64,000 nt of DNA from Membranipora membranacea. Taxonomy: Eukaryota > Bryozoa > Gymnolaemata > Cheilostomatida > Membraniporidae. The position numbers and the translations under genes were made by a program. The stretch is taken from the NCBI GenBank assembly GCA_914767715.1, contig OU612066.1:20556283-20620282 (forward strand). Reading direction: 5' to 3'. The notes under the pieces were generated by a model, which worked only from the letters and a program-made list of their open reading frames with translations, made no database searches and was not told the DNA's origin. Below, piece by piece: positions 50,501 to 60,712 of the stretch. Numbering within the stretch: position 1 is the first letter of the stretch; every line of letters starts with the position of its first letter.

Positions 50501-53500
50501 TAGTAACCCGCAGCGCAGTGGGAATTAAAAATCATTGTAAGAGTTGAAAGAGTTCAGCATTTATTTAAATCAAAGATTGATTCTTACACATGTTTGAGTT
50601 TTGTAACCTGATTGTTGAGACCAATGAACTCCCTCTAAGAGGGAGTTCATTGTTGAGACCAACGAGTAATCCTCACTGAGACATTTCTCTGAGGACAAGT
50701 ATTTTCACTATAAGTATAGTAACTACAGATAGTGCATTTTCCCTCCCTCCATAGCGGTCAGTATAATTGCACATAGAAAAACATCACCATCGGAAACCAA
50801 GTTATATATTGTATGTGTATTAATAACACGGCAAAAGTGAAGTACAAACTGGAAACAAATATTTCTCGCGTCCCCCTGCCATCCCTCATACAATTATCAA
50901 GCAGAAGATCAAAGAACTTGCAAGCAGCTCCTGTGAAAAACATGGGTCAAGTCTAAAAACAATACCAACAACAAGACATATCACTTTTACTACAAAGAAG
51001 GCCACATTTTTCCCGTGTTGCCAATACAATCAAACAAATCGATCGTGTGAAACCGCGACTAGCCATCCTACCCTTAATTCCATGCTAGATCAGATGACAA
51101 TGTCTATGTTGTATTATATTGTCCGAATAAGTCAAAGATTAGAAAGAACCCCCAGGATAGAAACTAGCTAAACTTTTTGGATCGGCCTGACTGTATAAAA
51201 CTGTTTAGCAGACCTAGATCTGATCACAGAGTAAGGATATCCTTACTCTGTGATCTGATGCCAAATCAGATTTACTGGTTGACTCCCATGAAAATGATGG
51301 GTGACATGTGATGTCTGAATTGTGTCAGCTAGCAAGCGGAATTTTCTACCGCCATGTTTGATTGCTTTAGTTTAGCAACTACAGCTATGATTCACAGCCA
51401 TTTCCGTTTCTAAACAGTTACATACTGAGCGGCAGTGCTGTTCAATATACAAATACCAATTATCACTTCATTTGGCTATTATTGACTGTTTATTATTTGG
51501 CTATATACGCTGGATCTATCTTTGCTGCTTTGAATAGCGATTATTGATAGTGAGCAAAAATGTGAATGATGTCAGTAAAATGTGCCTGGATGTTTGCTGC
51601 TAAATCTTGGTAATTGCTTCCAAAAACATTTTGTTTTCTCTTTTTGTGTCAATGAGGAAGGGAAGTATTACACTTAATAGATGGTAATTGTTGTTCCCCG
51701 GCACAGCAATATGGGGGTTCAAAATATCCTGTACCCATTGACCTCATAACAGAAAACAATTATAACCTTATGAACATCATTTGCGGAGGGGCCCAAACTT
51801 CCTGATTTGCGTTGAACTGAAATTCACCTCCCATGACAAAAGAGCGCACAACTCTTCCAGAACATGAATATTTATCACAAATTGACATTACATAAACCAA
51901 GGCTCTTCCAGACATACTAAACATGCATACATGTTGAGACAGAGATTACTCAATACCCTGTAACCAAATCGAATGGCGATCCTATGCCACAGCAAGTTCA
52001 CAGGAACAGCTTCTAAATGAATTCACAAATGTATTAAAAATTTACCTGTTTATCTTACATTCCTGTGGATTATTTATAAATCATTATTATATAATGTATT
52101 ATGGATTAATTATATATGTATTTTGGAAAACAACTTGACGTATCTGGTCTCATCATTTGGCCTTGGAATTTCACTTAGTTTCACATTTTCTTCTATCATA
52201 TAACACATTTCACATTGTCTTATCCATCCCACAGATATTTTGTGATTGAAATACAAATTACTCTATCTCCGCTGAGTTTGGCGTATCACTGCAAACCTAA
52301 ATTTGCTTCTATTTATCTACAGTTAATTCACCGGTTCAGAGCCAGGTTGCTAATCACATTTTGTGAATATTTTAATCAAACACATTTTTTGTTGACAGTT
52401 TTAATTGCAACTAATTATGACATCATTTGCCTCTGAATTCGAGATCTAGTCAACCTATTATGGTAGTAGCTGTTAATAGCCAAATAAAGTAGAATGCAAA
52501 ATATAACAGCTTACCTTGATAAGCTCAGACATAGTGGTCACATCAGCAGACACACATAGATTGGTGCTCTTCTTACTCATAATACTGAATATTCTTTTAG
52601 ACACTGGGTTCTTGCAAAGTTTACTTCTGTCGGCGAATGGTAGCAGCTGAAAATAACAGGTGAAAGTTGGTTATTTTTGGTAATTGCAATAATTCCAGTC
52701 TTTAAAATTGATCTCATGATTAATTAATACCAGAAGAGCGTCTGAGCAATTGAGAGGGAGCAGCTCCAAATTAATACACATTATGCAAATTATCACGTCA
52801 AGAACTGTTTCATACTTAGGAACATAGATTAGGGTGGACATATTTTAAGGAATCAGGGGACACAAGTAGGTTAAAAGGGCAACCAGGTTTTTGGCTTTGT
52901 TGAGCTATTACTGATTGATTAACTCATCTTGAACGTCATGTCACTTATGTTCATTTTCAAGTTCATTTGCACTGTCACTTTATGTTCAATTTTTATATGT
53001 GTTTCAAATTATCAACACGGAATACCCATCTAGCTGATGGTACATAGTACATACCTCATTGATTTTGCTGGTTCTCTGATCGATGTCAGTTTTAGCGGTC
53101 AGGGGTATACTGGCGGGATTAGTCCTGAGGAATTCCATCACCTCTTTAGCAATCTCAGAATTTATCCTCTTATGTTCGACTAGTATATCCAAAGCTTTAG
53201 ATACTCGAACCAAACTGTGATCAACATGATTGTAACAAGTTAGACTGATAACTCAGATCTAGACAATTGCAGTGGGTATGGTATGAAATAATAACATCTG
53301 ATGGTAAGATGGGGTAAAAGTCCTTTCTTCGGTTCCGCACACATATTTTATGCTCTTGATTGAGACAGAATGCCCGAACATTGATCTAGATGTAAAATTG
53401 CTAAAATATTTGTGCCTGTTCTGAGCACATTGTGGGTGACTGAACGGGCGTGAGTGAGCTGACTGGCGTGAGAGCTTTTTCAGATTTATTAACATAAAAA

Positions 53501-56500
53501 TTCAAATTTACTTGTATCAGCAAATAAATAGATCTTGACAATTCATTTCATTTTATAGTCAAAACAAACAAAAGATAACTCACCAGTGAAGCTTGATTCC
53601 GAGTTTCTCAAGATTTTTGGCGCCATGCTGTTCTCTGTCCAGTACAAGTAAAGCATCAACAGCTTCTACACCTTGTGACTTCAGGCTCTGTGAGAGAATT
53701 AACAAAATATACAATGTTACAAGCATACAGCAGCAGTGTCGAAATCACAGGGCGGGGGAGGGGGGACAGTCAAACATTGCCAGGGGCCCACATTCTGGAG
53801 TAGACCTGTGGTCGAAATACTGTGTTCTATTTAAATGCTAATAAGTGGCTTTTTAAGATGTCTTCCCTCTATATGACATATTTTGTACCGATCTAGAGGA
53901 TTGCATACGAAAGTATAATTCCGATGCTAGTCAGCAATATCAAGGTTCGTGTATTTCATATGCAGTTAAGTGTAATTGAAAAACAGAGCCATTGTGCCAT
54001 ATCTAGCTAGATCTTTTTGAATCCGTAACCCGACTAAAAAACGCACACCGAGCAAAATGACAGAAGCAGCATCACACGAAAATCAACCTCTCACAAATAG
54101 TTTAAAACAAAGAGTCCATTGGAAAACCAAAGAGATCATTGGGCAGAGCAGCAAGCGAAAACAGCACACATCACCTGGAAATGGTCATCAGATTATTAAG
54201 GGATCTATGAAAAAAATTATCCACTATTTATCAATGAATGTAGGAGTTACTTCTAGACCTATTGTCCTGAGTATTCGATTGGAAGACTTTCAGCAGTCAG
54301 CATTGGTACTGAGTAGTTATATTAGCGTCCATATTCAACTTTATACTAGCTGCGTATATGTAAAGGCTGATATTCACAACAACATGGTCTATGATGCCCC
54401 AGAGTAGGAGAGAATTCATAATTCTCCTTTTCAGACTTGAAACAGTGAAATTTATGACTAGCTTACATTTACTCAACATCGCCACTTCATATAAACCCTA
54501 GATCAAGATGGATCCAGTTTGCCTCCATTCCAGTTGCTCCCCTTCCACTGGTCACACTGCAGCATCACCAGTGGAGGGGGAGCAACTCCAAACACAGGCA
54601 AATGGTCAAAACTTAGTCTATATAAACATCCACCTTTGCTAACAAAGATTGGCACTCGGCAATATCAAACCACTCCAAGACTAGCTATACTCACTATGGC
54701 TAATATTGACATACTTGGGAAACAGGTATCCCCAACCTCCAACAGGTAGTTTTTTCTGTCACTAAATCATTCATAGGCTATGAAGCTTCACAACATCCTT
54801 TTGGGTTGTAAAACTCAAATGGTTAGAGAAAAGGATTAAAATTCCCTTCATGTTTTTGTTTGTTTGTGATTACTTTATTTTGTCGATCAAGATACAATTG
54901 AATGTATATATTAGATCTGACAGTAAATAAAATACTATAAAAAGTTCACATGGTTTGAGAATGAATATTGCACTAACCTGGCACGCTTCATAGATACCCT
55001 GTCCGCTGACCATGACGTCCTCAACTACCAGGCATTTCTGCCCCTCCTTGTACACGCCCTCAATCAATTTTCCTGTGCCATGAGCTTTCACTACTTTCCG
55101 CAATAAAACGTTATTCAATTGCTGATCCTTTGCTATGCACTAAAAACACATCATAATATAACCAATATCAATCACACAGAAAATCCTTTACAATGTTGCA
55201 CTGCAATATTAGTAACCAGTAATAAACAGGTTGTATATTTCATGAACTGAAGAACACAGAACAATAAAAGGCCCTTTTAGGGGTTTATGAAATATCAACA
55301 GCGTGTATCATAATGTTTGAAAATTTTCATGTAAAAATACTTTCTCCATTGATAGACGGCTGATCAAAGCGACATATTGGGTGAGATACCTTTTGCCTGC
55401 TAACTTCCAAATAATCTGCTGCCAAAATCTTGTTGAAAGCACAGCGACTGGGTATGTCAGCAAAACATACTCACATGAGAATCTGGATGTATGGCCCAGT
55501 CTTCTCACAATAAAACATGGCCATCATCAGGCACTGAATATGAGAATGAGAATAACACCAGAGTTTATACTTACCGTAGCAAGATGAAGAGCAGCGTATG
55601 GCACTCCACAGAGGATGTCAAACTCTACGGCATCTTCTACAAGCTTATACATCTGCTTACATATATCTCCCTGAGTAAGAAAGAGAAATAATACAAATAC
55701 ACATCAAATGAGCAAATGATTTTTTGATGAAAGGTGTGGTACTTCAAAGAGCAGCTTCACACAATCTTCTTTTGAGGTAGATGTCAATGATGAAGGGTAT
55801 TCTGTATAGCTTATCTTATTTATTGCAGCAGTAGGGGCTTATCTTTGCAACACTGAAATTTTTTCTAATTTTTCAATAAATTTCTCTGAGTTTTTATCCA
55901 ATAAACACAGCAATTGGATAAAAAATTATTTGAGAAGCTTCATCACCTACCATAAGATTAGGATGTGAGATGACCAGGCGCAAATCAACATAGATGGGAG
56001 TTATCATTCCGTTAGATAGCTTGAAGCTTCCGAATCTGAATGAGCCAATGTCATGAAGCCTGAGCACAATGTCTTCTATAGGGTCGATTATCGAATCGTT
56101 ACCGACTTGATTCGAAGCTATAAACTTCTTGACTTCAGTACAGGTGGTTTCTGTTATGATGTTCTGAGCTACCAGGGTTTCCACTACTGTCTCTGCACTT
56201 ATGACACTGTAAGCGAAGGGTTTATATGTACATTTCTATATTTCATTGGGGCACTGGATCATAAATATAGCAAAAAAAGCAAGGCAAAAACACCAATCAT
56301 TTTTACATTATGATTATCATAACATACATATTAGACAGTATACTGGGGAATAAACCAAAGAACATCACAATATTAAGAATAAAATGGACCAACAGCGGTA
56401 AAAGACAATCATCTCTTGGTTGGACATCTATCACATTCCTATTATAGATCATCGTCCTTGGACTTGGCAGTGGAGAACAGTATTTTAGTAATTGTCTTTT

Positions 56501-59500
56501 CTTGGAACAAATAAACAACTGTGTAGACAACTCCAAAGTGTTAAAACTTCTTTAGCTGTATATCCTTGAGTAGTAAATATTATTAGCTAGTTTAGTTTAG
56601 CTAGTATGGGGGTGACTCAATATTAGGAAGCACCATTTATTTTCTCTGAGTAGCATATACTCAGTTATGCCGGGATTTTTTTTTAATATGGATGTGGCCG
56701 GAGTGGGATCAGACCTAAATTTCTGGCTACCTCAGAACACAAACCTGTGGAGCTTGATTCCATTTTTCTCCAGATTTGCTCTGCCGCCTTGATTCCTGTC
56801 CAATAGCGCGATGACATCAGTAACAACAAGACCTTCTGTTTTTAGGCACTGTAAAAGACAAGCAGCATTATAAGCGAGGTGATACAGGTAGGAGAAATGT
56901 AGCTCCACTGGCTGCAGGAGGAGATGAAATTACCAGAACAACATATTCTAAATTCATATGTTTCACTTCCTTTACAATCACTCATTAGTTTAGTTAACAT
57001 TATTAGTAGAAAATAATCAGAAAGCTTACAATTTCTTGTAAAAAACGGTAATGATTGAAACTTGAGCGGAAAATGGCTAAGGCCACACGCTCGTGCAAAT
57101 TTCCACTAATTCTTGCAAATTAAATTCCGTACGAATATCAGCCTGCCACACATGATTGTCATTTCCCAAATTCGTAATAATGATTTGTGAGTGTAATCCT
57201 ACTGTAATCCTCCTCAACCAATCTAAACCATAGGCCTACAGTGATAAATAAAAATTTGAACCAAGGAGAAGCGGTTACTTCTTGTCTATTATACCAACCA
57301 GTCCAGTGATTCAGCTTCTGGATATGCTTAGGCTCAACTATCTCCTCATATTTACACAACATGATACCCCATTAGTCATTGTAACCCTTCTCCCTCTTGC
57401 TCCAGGTCCAAATCAATGAGAAACTCCACATATTGATCATCCATTCCATCGTTTAACAGACAGACAGCCAATCAAACAAATCTGACAGCCAGTCAGAAAT
57501 CATTACGTGAAAATTTATATGATTCGGATTCGTGCATCGTTAACGTTAATCGTGGGAATCCCTATTTGTACGAATGTTTTCGTGAAAATTTACACGAATC
57601 GTGAGAAAACAACCCCCGTGTGGCCTGAGCTTAAGAATCTTGCATGTGCCCCTAGTTGATGTAAGCCCCCCCCCCTCCCCTAATACTTTACGATTTTTGA
57701 ATCATGCACATATTGGTTGAAGTTGCAAATAACTGAGTCAAGGCTCATAACTTCTGAATGTCCTTCAGTAGCTCAACAACTCTCATAACTAGGTTTGGAT
57801 AAAGGTGAGCTGGCAACAACATGTCACCTGTCAGTTTTCTAACTGGGATAGACACATAAATTGATGTTTCGCAATGTATGCGGTTGTCTGGTTGTCTTCG
57901 TCAAAAAACGATAAGTACAACCTCAGTTATTGTGCAAAAAATGACTGATGGGAAAATAATCAGAATACCATGATATTTGCTTGGTTCAATCTAAGCCGGT
58001 AATAATATTTGACAATTATACTGGCCCATGCACAGGTGAATTATACACTTTCTCATGAACAATGAACGACAGCTAGGCATCTTTCAATAAATTCAGTAAA
58101 CAAGGAATGTTGCCAAGTATGATTTACCTGGGAGTAGTGAGTAGAAAAACTTGTAATAAATGAAGGGGACTGACGAAATGATACATGTAGACCCGCCTTA
58201 TATCAGAATCATGTTTTCCTTTTTTGTAGGATATAAATTGTGTAGATTGTATAGATTGCTGATAGAGGATATGTCTTTAAATTGGTTTTAAGTGTGTGGT
58301 GACTTAAAAGTGTGTGGTAAGTTGTAAATGTGAAACAAAAATTTGTCTGGTGAGGTTATCAGGTCGTAACGGACAAAGTGTCGAGCCATTGATACAACAA
58401 AAAGAAACAAAACAAAAGCCCTTGAAGCTGTGATATCTTACCGCAGCTACTTCTAGTACGCTTCCTCCACTGGTAACCACATCTTCGATAATAACACATC
58501 TATCTCCATTCTTATAAGAGCCTTCCAGTATTTTCTTAGTTCCATAGTCTTTGGTCTCCTTACGCTTCAGCAACATCGGTATGGTGTGGGTTGTTGATAC
58601 ACACTGTTAAAATATACAGTTTTTGATAGTTTTTTTTAATCCGTACTAAAAATTATATCAGCATTCTCCTAAGCTTTGGTTCAAGTCAAAAGACTGGGCT
58701 ACATCTAATCATCATGTCTGTTGGTGTCTCTAGCGTTGAGAGGACTCATGGAAACCTAACAATATGCCACATATAATTTGTGCGTGCATGCGGCATGCAA
58801 ATCAAAGATAGCCGTTTGGCAGAACTCAATTGAGGATGTACTTACGCTCGCAATTGGGAGAGCTGTATACGGAACGCCACAGATATTGTCATACTCCAGT
58901 CCTTTAAGCTTGTCATAGACTTGATTAGCAACATCCACCTGATAATCAGAGAATACATACAGACATCAATTTATTGCATAGCTAGCCTACATACATACAA
59001 GGGTGACAATGTTAACTAGTGGTTGGAAGTTGACATGCATTCAATTTAAACTATAGCAAAGTTTGTGCTGTAATAAAAGCGGAAGAACCAGTCTGTAGTG
59101 TTTTAGTTAATAAATTAGGTAGGTGAGATTTGGAGTAGACTTTTACCAGGGAGTTACAGAGACATCATACAGAGTTTTCAAACTCCTTGCTTTTACTCCT
59201 TGATTGCACAATCTGTCATTGCTCTACAAGTTCTAGTGTTGTTGTTATTAAAGAACTTCAGGAAGTCTAGTGTTGCATCCAAATATTCAGAATTTTCAGG
59301 ATTTATTTATTACTAAATTAAGTGAATAATAAGATAAGAAAGAAGAAAAAAAACTCACCAAAAGTTTTGGATGTGAAATAATCACTCTCAAATCAAAGTA
59401 TATAGGGGATTTTATACCAGTTTTCAGTATGAAAGTTCCAAATTTCACTCCTCCAATACTGTGAAGTTGAAGAATAAGGTCATTTGAATCTCCAGTGGCC

Positions 59501-59502
59501 AT
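41530..59502 (-). CDS. UMPS: UMP synthase with duplicated OPRT domain (OPRT-OPRT-ODC)
   Basis: Fifteen coding exons on minus: 59502-59359, 58938-58846, 58603-58442, 56848-56745, 56206-55951, 55670-55575, 55139-54978, 53687-53584, 53214-53055, 52646-52515, 49542-49409, 45777-45648, 45227-45143, 44663-44565, 41735-41530. They join in one frame to 688 residues; animal UMPS is about 480. OPRT makes OMP from orotate and PRPP, and ODC decarboxylates it to UMP, in the cytosol. Residues 1-168 are OPRT1, 169-205 a linker, 206-374 OPRT2, 375-427 a linker, 428-688 ODC. ODC catalytic residues K484, D488, D515, K517 and D520 are present, and a phosphate-binding R654 lies in VGRGI. The first ATG with a good context (A at -3, G at +4) was chosen. 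An open stretch upstream preceded by TTGCAG might add residues. Introns carry many small insertions. Confidence 0.92.
41919..41965. repeat. Short hairpin element, inverted relative of 22025-22071
   Basis: It runs from TAGCCTTGTCACGCG to TGACAAGGAT, with CTAC/GTAG pairing inside. The outer 8-bp arms CCTTGTCA and TGACAAGG make it a hairpin. It lies in the UMPS region on the 5' side of the last coding exon. Confidence 0.5.
44482..44540. repeat. GTCTGG hairpin micro-element relic (reverse orientation)
   Basis: TAGTCTGAGCCCCCCAGACT is the reversed terminal hairpin of the family at 33959 and 40082, followed by a C-rich tract and TCCGACAGGC. No target duplication can be seen. It lies 25 bp past a UMPS exon end, inside the intron. 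Confidence 0.55.
46200..47032. mobile_element. hAT-like non-autonomous element with 8-bp TSD
   Basis: The left end CAGCTGTGGGCAACCT matches the right end reversed, CATGGGTGGGCAACCT (13/16), in the style of hAT termini. Identical GTCTACAG at 46192-46199 and 47033-47040 are the target duplication. The 833-bp interior has no intact transposase. A truncated relative is at 39807-40540. Confidence 0.85.
47032..47120. repeat. Perfect 43-bp-arm palindrome
   Basis: Arms 47032-47074 and 47078-47120 are exact inverted copies separated by three bases. The outer ends read GGTCTACAGTATG and CATACTGTAGACC. The palindrome must have formed within the foldback; its left end is the right-hand target duplication of the hAT-like element. 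Confidence 0.9.
47478..47513. repeat. GTCTGG hairpin micro-element relic
   Basis: AGAGTCTGGGGGGG and GGGGGGCTCAGACC resemble the terminal hairpin of the 33959/40082 family. No target duplication is visible. Confidence 0.4.
48621..48661. mobile_element. Palindromic micro-insert, 25 bp, 8-bp TSD (locus 1)
   Basis: CACAGAGTAAGGATATATCC plus TCTGT (48629-48653) is flanked by CATGATAT and GATGATAT (7/8). Compared with the copies at 51225 and 62591, the right arm has lost four bases. Confidence 0.65.
48984..49080. mobile_element. GTCTGG hairpin micro-element with 10-bp TSD (locus 3)
   Basis: A 77-bp insert in reverse orientation (48994-49070) lies between identical GACTCCCAGT copies. It starts AGTCTGAGCCCCCAGACT and contains four tandem 14-bp units like GCCCTCCGCCAGAC, so it is longer than its relatives. 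It lies in a UMPS intron. Confidence 0.75.
49156..49194. repeat. Perfect 18-bp-arm hairpin
   Basis: Arms GAGGGGCAGGCATCATAA (49156-49173) and its exact complement (49177-49194) are separated by three bases. No direct repeat flanks it. It lies in a UMPS intron. Confidence 0.85.
50611..50660. mobile_element. 31-bp palindrome between 12-bp direct repeats
   Basis: ATTGTTGAGACC is repeated exactly at 50611-50622 and 50649-50660. Between and overlapping them is a palindrome with 15-bp perfect arms (CAATGAACTCCCTCT at 50622-50636) around a single central base. This is the structure expected of a small insertion with target duplication, but no second copy is seen in the window. Confidence 0.65.
51217..51259. 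mobile_element. Palindromic micro-insert, 27 bp, perfect 8-bp TSD (locus 2)
   Basis: A 27-bp insert (51225-51251), CACAGAGTAAGGATAT then CCTTACTCTGT, lies between identical GATCTGAT copies. The palindrome is perfect and extends into the target bases. Confidence 0.75.
53584..56206 (-). other. UMPS: Second OPRT domain of UMPS (OPRT2), diverged
   Basis: Encoded by exons 5-8. Exon 5 begins with the linker after OPRT1 ([17 protein letters not shown]) and runs without a break into the start of OPRT2, so the two domains are one protein, not two genes. The fold motifs remain ([25 protein letters not shown]). Against OPRT1, K27 is S232, E95 is V301, D98 is A304, T123 is V329 and S127 is G333, while K300, K303, H305 and G306 are kept. 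Those are PRPP-contacting or catalytic-loop positions in OPRT, so reduced or lost activity is inferred. Confidence 0.88.
54532..54587. repeat. 21-bp-arm hairpin
   Basis: Arms AGTTGCTCCCCTTCCACTGG(T) and its complement (54567-54587) have one mismatch and a 14-base loop. It lies in the UMPS intron between the seventh and eighth coding exons. Confidence 0.75.
56745..59502 (-). other. UMPS: First OPRT domain of UMPS (OPRT1), intact
   Basis: Encoded by exons 1-4, residues 1-168. All hallmark motifs are present: [16 protein letters not shown] (K27), [12 protein letters not shown], the catalytic loop [11 protein letters not shown] (R93, K94, K97, D98), and the PRPP-binding [11 protein letters not shown] (E119-S127). 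It closely resembles the single OPRT of other animal UMPS proteins. This is the domain expected to supply OPRT activity. Confidence 0.92.
57079..57627. mobile_element. Candidate MITE in UMPS intron
   Basis: AGGCCACACG near the left end (57080-57089) and its complement near the right (57617-57626) suggest terminal inverted repeats, with further imperfect pairing (GTGCAAATTTCCAC against GTGTAAATTTTCACG). No target duplication could be aligned, so this is tentative. Confidence 0.35.
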
Positions 59503-60712
59503 TATTGGTGTGATTTTGCACTGTGCTACTATTGCAACTTTTTCTTCCTTCTTTCTAGGCACCACCTGCTGGACTGCAATTATAAAATATATAGAGATCA
59601 AGGTTTTTTTTTTGACTCGCTCGGGTTGTGCACATGCGCATTGTCATTATTGTTGGACGAGGGAAAGGAGATTCACAAACCTTTGATTATTACAAGCCCC
59701 CTTTTTCATTCTCCCTGCATACACCTTTGGTGAAGAAATTTACTCAAACTTTACCAACTTGAAAAGACAACAGGTAGGCAATGCGATGACATTAATTACT
59801 ATTAATTAAATAGGTATGTGATGTTTGCTGTGGTCCACATGAATTAATTTCTTTAGTAATTATTTATTAGATGTTTTTTGGACCAAGAAGTAAAAGACTC
59901 CTTGGACTTGGTGGTTGAACCATGTTGTTATTCAATACAATTGGTTGGCATTGCTGCTTGATCATGCTCAGCCTCATCATGTGCAGGTTGTTGTCTACTT
60001 GGTTGGACAACACACTCATCATTTCATTACACTCATCACTACCTGACCTAAGCCTACTAACTTAGAGAGGGATGAGGTAACCTCCCCAGTACAATACTAG
60101 GGGTACTTTTATTAACAACAGCCAAAACCAATATCCCTATTATGTGACCTGCTGTCTCATTCAGTTGTCAAGTAATCGTAATGGGTGATGCTCCGAATGA
60201 GATAGAATATGTGTATGATGGTCTATAGAACTAGGCATTGTTACTGTATATGTGCAGTATAAGTTAAATCAGATTTACTATGATCATACAACATATGCAT
60301 CAGTAGTAATTTTATTCTTTACAGGTTACAGATACGCCGGTTGTAGTCTTCAATACAGAGCTTTATCCCTTCCCATCTTGATACTCTTGATGAAAGCAGT
60401 TTGTGGTCAGCCATGATGTAGCACAAGGCTTACCTCAGCAGCAGTGTAACTATTTTTGTAAGTACATGGGATAAAAATTGAAGATTAATTATTAACCCAT
60501 CATTTAAATAGCATGCACATACTTGACTTCAGACTAAATTTACTAAAGTAGGTATTACGCTATGCTGTCAAAAAAGGCATGCATAGACTATTAGTCTCTT
60601 TAGGCCGATTGGACACAATCGTATTAGTTTTGAGCTATTCAATCTTGTTTCAGGTTGTACACTACACAGGCCACAGCACACATATTTAACTTGTAAACAC
60701 TAAGCCTGAAGA
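59503..60712. promoter_or_regulatory. Shared upstream region of UMPS (-) and PIWI-like gene (+)
   Basis: About 1.2 kb separates two head-to-head start codons. It must hold both promoters and 5' untranslated DNA, perhaps with untranslated exons (TAATTGCAG at about 59577-59585 on minus could be an acceptor). I see no CpG-rich core or clear TATA. Bidirectional control is only a possibility. Confidence 0.4.

Larger units (their letters stand above)
41530..52646 (-). other. UMPS: OMP decarboxylase domain of UMPS (residues 428-688)
   Basis: Six exons. LCVSADV (D462) binds substrate. ILKTHVDI (K484, H486, D488) and FEDRKFADIG (D515, K517, D520) form the Lys-Asp catalytic network; the second motif is split by a phase-2 intron after the Arg codon start. 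[34 protein letters not shown] and DIIIVGRGI follow in the family order. Nothing needed for decarboxylation appears missing. Confidence 0.93.

Noticed and set aside
54057-54407. 116-codon plus-strand open frame inside a UMPS intron
   Set aside because: No domain, no splice context and no second copy; a few frames this long are expected by chance in 64 kb.
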